Under the pieces are notes generated by a model. That model was not told the DNA's origin, made no database searches, and saw nothing but the letters and a program-made list of their open reading frames with translations. From positions 1 through 64,000 of the forward strand of contig CACWZZ010000002.1 of NCBI GenBank assembly GCA_902765485.1: a stretch of 64,000 nucleotides of DNA, in the 5' to 3' direction. The stretch comes from an uncultured Bacteroidales bacterium (lineage in GTDB: Bacteria; Bacteroidota; Bacteroidia; Bacteroidales; Paludibacteraceae). Shown here one piece after another: positions 59,861 through 64,000 of the stretch. A program made the position numbers and the translations under genes. How positions within the stretch are numbered: position 1 is the first letter of the stretch; every line of letters begins with the position of its first letter.

Positions 59861-61516
59861 TTATTCGGTTTTACATTGGTCTCTCCATTTGGCGGGGGTG
59901 ACGCCTGTGTCGCTCTGGAAAGCCCGGATGAAAGAGTTGACTTCCTTATAGCCGCACTGGGCAGATATTTCCTTGATAGTCAAGGTGGTAGAGGACAGAA
60001 GTTCTTTGGCTTTATTGATCTGTACGACGCGGACAAACATCTTCGGCGAACCCTTTGTGATTGCATACATTCTGCGGCGGAAGGTGGATGAAGACATGCA
60101 AAGGGACTCCGCCATTTCGTTAATACCGAGATCTCCATTAGGAAGATGTGCGGAAATATAATCAATCACCCTCGCCATGAAGAGATCGTCATCGGCTTCG
60201 GCGAGCAATTCCTTCTCTTCCGTTGCGGGTTCAGCCTTGGCGATGGCGTGCTTGACACGCTCGGCATGGCGGAGTTTCTGGACTTCGTTGAGCAGATGGC
60301 TGAAATGCTCCACCTGTCTGCGTGTTCTGCGGCGATAACTGACATAGGTAGCGATCGTCATGAAGACGAAGATCGCGCTGATGACCGAGATCAGGATGAT
60401 CGTCCGGATCTGCTGCTTCCGGTTGATCTGCCGGAGGATGTCGTTCTCCATCTCGGCAGCCAGCCGTGCGAGGTTGGCGTTCGATTCGCTATCATAGATA
60501 GAGTCTCGCAAGTGCTCAAAGCGGTCCCCGTGCTCGAGCGCGGCTTCGGGATCAATGCCCCGTAGTGTTTCGCGCAAGCCCTTGCGCGTGTGCGCTTCAT
60601 TATAAATATCATGCTGCTCCATGAAGATGGGCAGGGCTTTGTAATAGCAATCGGCTCCTTCGCGGTTTCGCCCTGTGATATAAAGGAGGTCTCCCAGATG
60701 GTTATAGGCGATAGCGAGGGAGTGGTAATTGCCGGAGGCTTCGATGACAGGAATGGCTTCCCGCAAGATCGTTTCCGCTTCGTCGAACCGGTCCATAGCG
60801 ATGAGCGCGGCAGCACGCTGGGTTTGGCGGATAGCCGCTTTGTCCGTACGCCCGAGCCGGGTCTCTATTTCCCAAGCGCGGGTGGCATAATCCAGCGTCT
60901 GCGGGAACTTCCTCTGATGCTGGTACACCTCGGACGCCATGCCGTAGATGACCGCTTTTCGCGGCAGATTATCCGTTTTCTCCACATATTCGATGGCGCG
61001 GAGGATATATTGCTCCGCTTCGGCAGGCTTTCGCATGGACATGTATATGCCCGCGAGGGTGTTATACGAGGAGGCGATGTTATTGGGATCTCCGCTCTCG
61101 ATGTCCAGTTTGTTGCAGCGTTTGGCATAGAGCGCGGCTTTGTCGAAATCGCCGAGGCGCACATAGATCAGACCGAGGAGAGAGGCGCAGTCCGCCTCCA
61201 TGGTCTTGTCTCCGATCGCTTCGCATAGGGGCAGGGCGCGTTCGCCATAGCCGGCAGAGCGGAGGAAATCCTGGGCGTCATAGTAATACTCCGCCGCCCA
61301 ATACCATACCCAGGCGCAGAGGGTGTCATGCGAGGTGGTCTCAGAAACCACGATCGGTTCGTCGAGGAATTCCCGCTCCTCCAGGGCTGAGAAGAAAAGA
61401 GCAGCGTTAGCCGGCGTCACTTTCTTGTCAAAAGCCGCCAGCGAGGTTTCCGGATCAGCCGCCCACAGGGAGCAGCAGCCGAGCAAAAATGCAAGAAAAA
61501 CAGATTTGCGTTTCAT
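59861..61516 (-). CDS. TPR / membrane / AraC-type hybrid regulator
   Basis: 551 aa from the ATG at 61516, which gives a proper signal segment (MKRKSVFLAFLLGCCSLWA); the longer frame crosses the promoter. TPR-like helices fill about residues 30-350 (ASSYNTLAGIYMSMRKPAEAEQYILRAIEYV), one membrane helix lies near 368-389 (TIILISVISAIFVFMTIATYV), a coiled linker follows, and the C-terminus is an AraC domain (MAESLCMSSSTFRRRMYAITKGSPKMF, IKEISAQCGYKEVNSFIRAFQ). A periplasmic sensor with cytoplasmic DNA binding. Its position suggests control of the cargo block (inference). Confidence 0.87.
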   Translation of the reverse strand: MKRKSVFLAFLLGCCSLWAADPETSLAAFDKKVTPANAALFFSALEEREFLDEPIVVSETTSHDTLCAWVWYWAAEYYYDAQDFLRSAGYGERALPLCEAIGDKTMEADCASLLGLIYVRLGDFDKAALYAKRCNKLDIESGDPNNIASSYNTLAGIYMSMRKPAEAEQYILRAIEYVEKTDNLPRKAVIYGMASEVYQHQRKFPQTLDYATRAWEIETRLGRTDKAAIRQTQRAAALIAMDRFDEAETILREAIPVIEASGNYHSLAIAYNHLGDLLYITGRNREGADCYYKALPIFMEQHDIYNEAHTRKGLRETLRGIDPEAALEHGDRFEHLRDSIYDSESNANLARLAAEMENDILRQINRKQQIRTIILISVISAIFVFMTIATYVSYRRRTRRQVEHFSHLLNEVQKLRHAERVKHAIAKAEPATEEKELLAEADDDLFMARVIDYISAHLPNGDLGINEMAESLCMSSSTFRRRMYAITKGSPKMFVRVVQINKAKELLSSTTLTIKEISAQCGYKEVNSFIRAFQSDTGVTPAKWRDQCKTE

Positions 61517-61535
61517 AGTTGTATGAATTACGCTG

Positions 61536-61543
61536 CAAAGGTA
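61536..61543 (-). promoter_or_regulatory. -7 box (TACCTTTG) of the TPR-AraC gene
   Basis: 20 bp before the ATG on the minus strand; no clear -33 element. Confidence 0.5.
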
Positions 61544-61658
61544 CTGCTTTTTTTTGGAATATGAATCATCATTTTCAATCAATTTTCAAAAAAATATCAT
61601 CATTTTCAATCAAAAGCAAAAATAAAAGGTGGAAAAATCGTCAAAAATGCGTACATTC

Positions 61659-61689
61659 TTGCGTATTCGAAAAAAAAGTTGTACCTTTG
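61659..61689 (+). promoter_or_regulatory. Promoter of the ruvA leader
   Basis: TTG (61659-61661), 20 bp, TACCTTTG (61682-61689). Transcription would start about 320 nt before ruvA, so a long leader or separate RNA is expected. Confidence 0.65.
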
Positions 61690-61767
61690 TGCGCTTTTTC
61701 GCGTACGGGGGGAAAGTATTTTACCTTCCCGCATGATCTTTGAAAAGTAAATAAACATAGATAAACA

Positions 61768-61886
61768 CTTTTAAATGCTTTGAGCTTCGCTCTATGTGTA
61801 TTTCGGGGCTATAAACTCCTCGTGTGCAAGCACCCGGATAGTTTCTATCCACAAAATCCACACCCTGCGGGTAAAGCATTTAAAAG
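61768..61886 (+). ncRNA. Predicted structured RNA or leader upstream of ruvA
   Basis: CTTTTAAATGCTTT (61768-61781) and AAAGCATTTAAAAG (61873-61886) are perfectly complementary over 14 bp and enclose about 91 nt with further hairpins (GAGC-TTC-GCTC at 61782-61792; GGATAG-TTT-CTATCC near 61834). A hairpin GGGAA...TTCCC (about 61711-61731) precedes it. A consensus promoter lies 80 nt upstream. It may be a 5' UTR regulator of ruvA or an independent RNA; I do not recognise the family. Confidence 0.5.
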
Positions 61887-61961
61887 CCATAAACAAAGAT
61901 AAAATTATTTAGTTGGTCCAAAATTACCCAAAATTAAAGAAAATTTATTTACTTTTCGTTC

Positions 61962-61988
61962 ACGAATTACACGAATTAAACGAATTTT
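61962..61988. repeat. Three-unit 9-bp array (ACGAATTAC type)
   Basis: ACGAATTAC, ACGAATTAA, ACGAATTTT; same form as the minus strand of 2053-2079. Lies 24 bp before ruvA. Confidence 0.6.
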
Positions 61989-62012
61989 AATTACACAAAG
62001 GGAAATATATAA

Positions 62013-62642
62013 ATGATTGATTATATAAAAGGCATATTGACGGAGCTGAATCCGACGGAAGCGGTGGTCGAAGCAGGGGGCGTGGGATACGCTATCGCTA
62101 TTACGCTGCCAGGGTATAGCGCGATGGTGGGGAAAGAAGAGCCTTCAGCCGTCAGCCATCAGCCGTCAGAAGTGAAGCTCTATATCACGGAAGTCATACG
62201 CGAGGACGCGCATGAGTTATACGGTTTCGTGGAGAAAAGCGAACGGCGGCTGTTTGAGCTGCTGATGACCGTGAGCGGCGTGGGTGCTTCTACCGCGCGC
62301 ATGATCATGAGCGCGTTCAGCGCAGAGGAACTGCGGATGCTGATCGCCACCGGCAACGCCAAAGCGATGGCGAAAGTGAAAGGCCTCGGACCCAAGACCG
62401 CACAACGGATCATCGTTGATCTGAAGGACAAAGCAATCAAGTTAGATCTCGGAGGCGACCCCACGGAGATACCGATGTTAGCTCCCGAGGCGGACACCGG
62501 CGTGCGCGCCGAAGCCATCAGCGCGCTGACGATGCTCGGGTTCGCTACGGCGCCCAGCGGCAAGGCGGTTGATAAGATCCTCAAAGGCGACCCGACACTC
62601 AAAGTGGAAGCGGTCATACGCGAGGCGCTGAAAATGCTATGA
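62013..62642 (+). CDS. ruvA: Holliday junction branch migration protein RuvA
   Basis: 209 aa. N-terminal OB domain (IDYIKGILTELNPTEAVVEAGGVGYAI), helix-hairpin-helix pair (VSGVGASTARMIMSAF, VKGLGPKTAQRIIVDLKDK) and the C-terminal RuvB-binding domain (AEAISALTMLGF). It tetramerises on Holliday junctions and guides the RuvB motor. A 7-bp array at 62141-62173 adds EEPSAVSHQPS in the OB domain between VGK and EVKLYITEVIREDA, so an essential-type repair protein carries a repeat-encoded loop. Confidence 0.95.
   Translation: MIDYIKGILTELNPTEAVVEAGGVGYAIAITLPGYSAMVGKEEPSAVSHQPSEVKLYITEVIREDAHELYGFVEKSERRLFELLMTVSGVGASTARMIMSAFSAEELRMLIATGNAKAMAKVKGLGPKTAQRIIVDLKDKAIKLDLGGDPTEIPMLAPEADTGVRAEAISALTMLGFATAPSGKAVDKILKGDPTLKVEAVIREALKML
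62141..62173. repeat. 7-bp array (TCAGCCG/TCAGCCA words) inside ruvA
   Basis: Four to five units; the orientation used has no stop in any frame, while the opposite one has repeated TGA. Confidence 0.7.
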
Positions 62643-62664
62643 GAAGATTTGAAGATTAAAAACG

Positions 62665-62791
62665 AAAATGCGGCAGGACGGCTACTAATGTAGCCTAATG
62701 GGCACCGGCTTTTGCCCTCTTGTGAGCAAGCTCCCAGAGAGCAAAAACCAATACCCATTCCGCACGACTTCAATAAGTCGTCCGACTGCCT
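62665..62791 (-). ncRNA. Predicted structured small RNA between ruvA and sprA
   Basis: On the minus strand the ends pair (GGCAGTCGGACG with CGTCCTGCC). Inside are hairpins ACTT-ATTG-AAGT and GGCTAC-ATTA-GTAGCC, a helix AATGGG/CCCATT and a 9-bp helix GGTTTTTGC/GCAAAAGCC with an apical CTCT...AGAG stem. A TATTTTTG box (62794-62801) lies just upstream and a TTTTCGTTTTT run follows the 3' side. The rod shape recalls 6S-type RNAs, but I cannot assign the family. Confidence 0.55.
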
Positions 62792-62855
62792 TACAAAAAT
62801 AATAAAAAATAAGAAAAATATTTTTGTTACAACACGCTTGAAAGAAAATAGAAGT

Positions 62856-64000
62856 TTGAAAAATAGATATTTTTACATAGTACTGGTTAGTCTGTTGCTG
62901 TGGTTGCCGATGGTGACTATGGCGGTTGATGCGCAGAACGACGGCGGCAAAAGGAAAAGCGGCGGCAAGAGTTTGAAAGAACTCGTGGCGGAAGAAAAGG
63001 CACGGAAGGAAGCGGAGAAAGCAGAGAGGGAAAAGAGGGAGCAGCCTACCCCCGACCCCTCCCTGAAAGGAGGGGAGGAAGGAGCCACCGTAAGCCCTGA
63101 AGCCGCAGCGGATTATGTGACGGAGACGGACAGCGCTATCTGGGCGCCGACGAAAGTGAAGCAACTCGGCGTGCAGAACTTCGGCGAACTGGTGCAGCCG
63201 CAGAGTTCATTGGATCTACAAGATCCGGGTAATATATCCACCACCGTGGAATACCAGCCGGAGACAGGCATGTACGTGCTGCACACACGCATCGGCGAGA
63301 CCGACGTCACGACGCCGTATATGCTGACGCAAGACGAATATAACCATTACGCCGAGCGGCAGATCATGCACCGGTACTGGCAGCAGAAAATAGGCGAGGT
63401 GGAGCATAACAACGAGTCCAAGTTCGACATCACCGACATGAAGTTCAACATCGGTCCGGCGGACAAAGTGTTCGGTCCGGGCGGTGTGCAACTGAAGATG
63501 CAAGGAAGCGCCGAGTTGCTATTCGGATTCAAGCACCAATACATCGCCAACCCGTCTCTTACTGTACGCGCGCGCAATAACAACATCTTCGATTTCGACG
63601 AGAAGATCCAAGCCAGCATACAAGGAAAAGTCGGTTCGAAACTCAATTTTAACATGAGTTACAACACCGAGGCTTCTTTCTCGTTCGACCAGCAGAACCT
63701 CAAACTGAACTACAAAGGCGAAGAGGACGATATCATCCAGAGTATCGAAGCCGGTAATGTGACGATGGACCTGCCTTCGTCGCTCATCCGCGGCAGTCAG
63801 GCACTTTTCGGAATCAAGACGAACCTGAAGTTCGGCAAGTTCCGCATTCAGGCGCTCATCAGCCAGCAGAACAGCGAGGCGCAGACCGTGAGCAGCAAAG
63901 GCGGATCGCAGATGACCAAGTTCGACATCAGCGGCGACAGCTACGACGAGAACCGACATTTCTTCCTGAGCCACTATTTCCGCGACCGCTACGAATCGGC
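62856..64000 (+). CDS. sprA: SprA/Sov-type T9SS outer-membrane translocon (3' partial)
   Basis: The frame runs past the right edge; about 381 residues are seen of a protein that is usually over 2000. It starts at a TTG (62856) with a signal peptide (KNRYFYIVLVSLLLWLPMVTMAVDAQ); a TTG at 62838 in frame is the alternative. A Lys/Glu-rich helix follows (ELVAEEKARKEAEKAEREK), then the SprA N-terminal region (YNHYAERQIMHRYWQQK, FNIGPADKVFGPGGVQLKMQG, FSFDQQNLKLNYKGEEDDIIQSIEAGN). SprA forms the huge barrel through which T9SS cargo leaves. A palindromic element (63043-63085) encodes PTPDPSLKGGEEG after the helix. Confidence 0.92.
   Translation, partial: MKNRYFYIVLVSLLLWLPMVTMAVDAQNDGGKRKSGGKSLKELVAEEKARKEAEKAEREKREQPTPDPSLKGGEEGATVSPEAAADYVTETDSAIWAPTKVKQLGVQNFGELVQPQSSLDLQDPGNISTTVEYQPETGMYVLHTRIGETDVTTPYMLTQDEYNHYAERQIMHRYWQQKIGEVEHNNESKFDITDMKFNIGPADKVFGPGGVQLKMQGSAELLFGFKHQYIANPSLTVRARNNNIFDFDEKIQASIQGKVGSKLNFNMSYNTEASFSFDQQNLKLNYKGEEDDIIQSIEAGNVTMDLPSSLIRGSQALFGIKTNLKFGKFRIQALISQQNSEAQTVSSKGGSQMTKFDISGDSYDENRHFFLSHYFRDRYES
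63043..63085. repeat. CCTCC/GGAGG palindromic element inside sprA
   Basis: CCCCTCCCTGAAAGGAGGGG core, in frame near the N-terminus. Confidence 0.65.

Noticed and set aside
61768-61886. tmRNA or RNase P RNA
   Set aside because: No tRNA-like end, no tag reading frame and no GAGGAAAGTC-type RNase P core are present.

Overview
The window looks like the chromosome of a Bacteroidales bacterium, plausibly an uncultured gut or rumen lineage near Paludibacteraceae or Porphyromonadaceae; the exact taxon is inferred. Evidence: promoters of the Bacteroidetes type (TTTG or TTG, 20 bp, TAnnTTTG), type IX secretion (T9SS) and gliding-type genes (SprA at the right edge, a PorT-family barrel, a GldG protein), BspA-type leucine-rich-repeat surface proteins, kduI/kduD with a DUF4861 lipoprotein, and a TPR-membrane-AraC hybrid regulator.

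Layout. 1-1972: 3' part of an Eco57I-like type IIG restriction-modification gene. 1973-3000: non-coding stretch with 21-bp iterons, 9-bp repeat arrays, an 18-bp copy of a tRNA 3' end and tRNA-Gln(CTG). 3037-9616: DHH phosphoesterase, double-parvulin chaperone, GldG, a LysM/periplasmic-binding protein and a PorT-like barrel. 9689-12599: uronate catabolism. 12619-23453: GT9, parA/parB, a DUF5683 protein, an MltD-type transglycosylase, MerR, and a membrane glycan module (GtrA, FAD protein, two GT-C-like proteins), many genes coupled by 4-nt overlaps. 23404-31340 (minus): surface glycan genes (GT2, UGM-like, GT4, LicD, a CDP-ribitol-type fusion, KdsD, IspD-like, KdsC). 31492-35455 (plus): GT4 and a complete GDP-heptose branch in three genes. 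35536-36588: thiL. 36622-59418: eleven consecutive minus-strand secreted proteins, all ending in one short C-terminal motif. 59861-61516: TPR-AraC regulator. 62013-64000: ruvA and the start of sprA, with a predicted structured RNA between them.

How it fits together. SprA and PorT belong to the T9SS, and the 36.6-59.4 kb block probably encodes its cargo: BspA-like LRR proteins, InlB-type repeat proteins, two esterases, a polysaccharide deacetylase and a three-fold repeat protein. The glycan clusters could make the surface polysaccharide or LPS that anchors such cargo (inference).

The least expected feature is a dense population of short repeats: (a) 7-bp tandem arrays whose core word differs from array to array; (b) 9-bp arrays, some as array-loop-inverted array with a constant ATGTCA-T7 tail; (c) a CCTCC/GGAGG palindrome of about 35 bp. 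Families (a) and (c) lie between genes and also in frame inside housekeeping genes (ruvA, ispD-like, thiL, kdsD, sprA, gldG), where they add 8-20 residues or supply the stop codon. The palindrome resembles in behaviour the Rickettsia palindromic elements. Intergenic regions of the cargo block are built from a few reused hairpin modules, which suggests cassette-like exchange.
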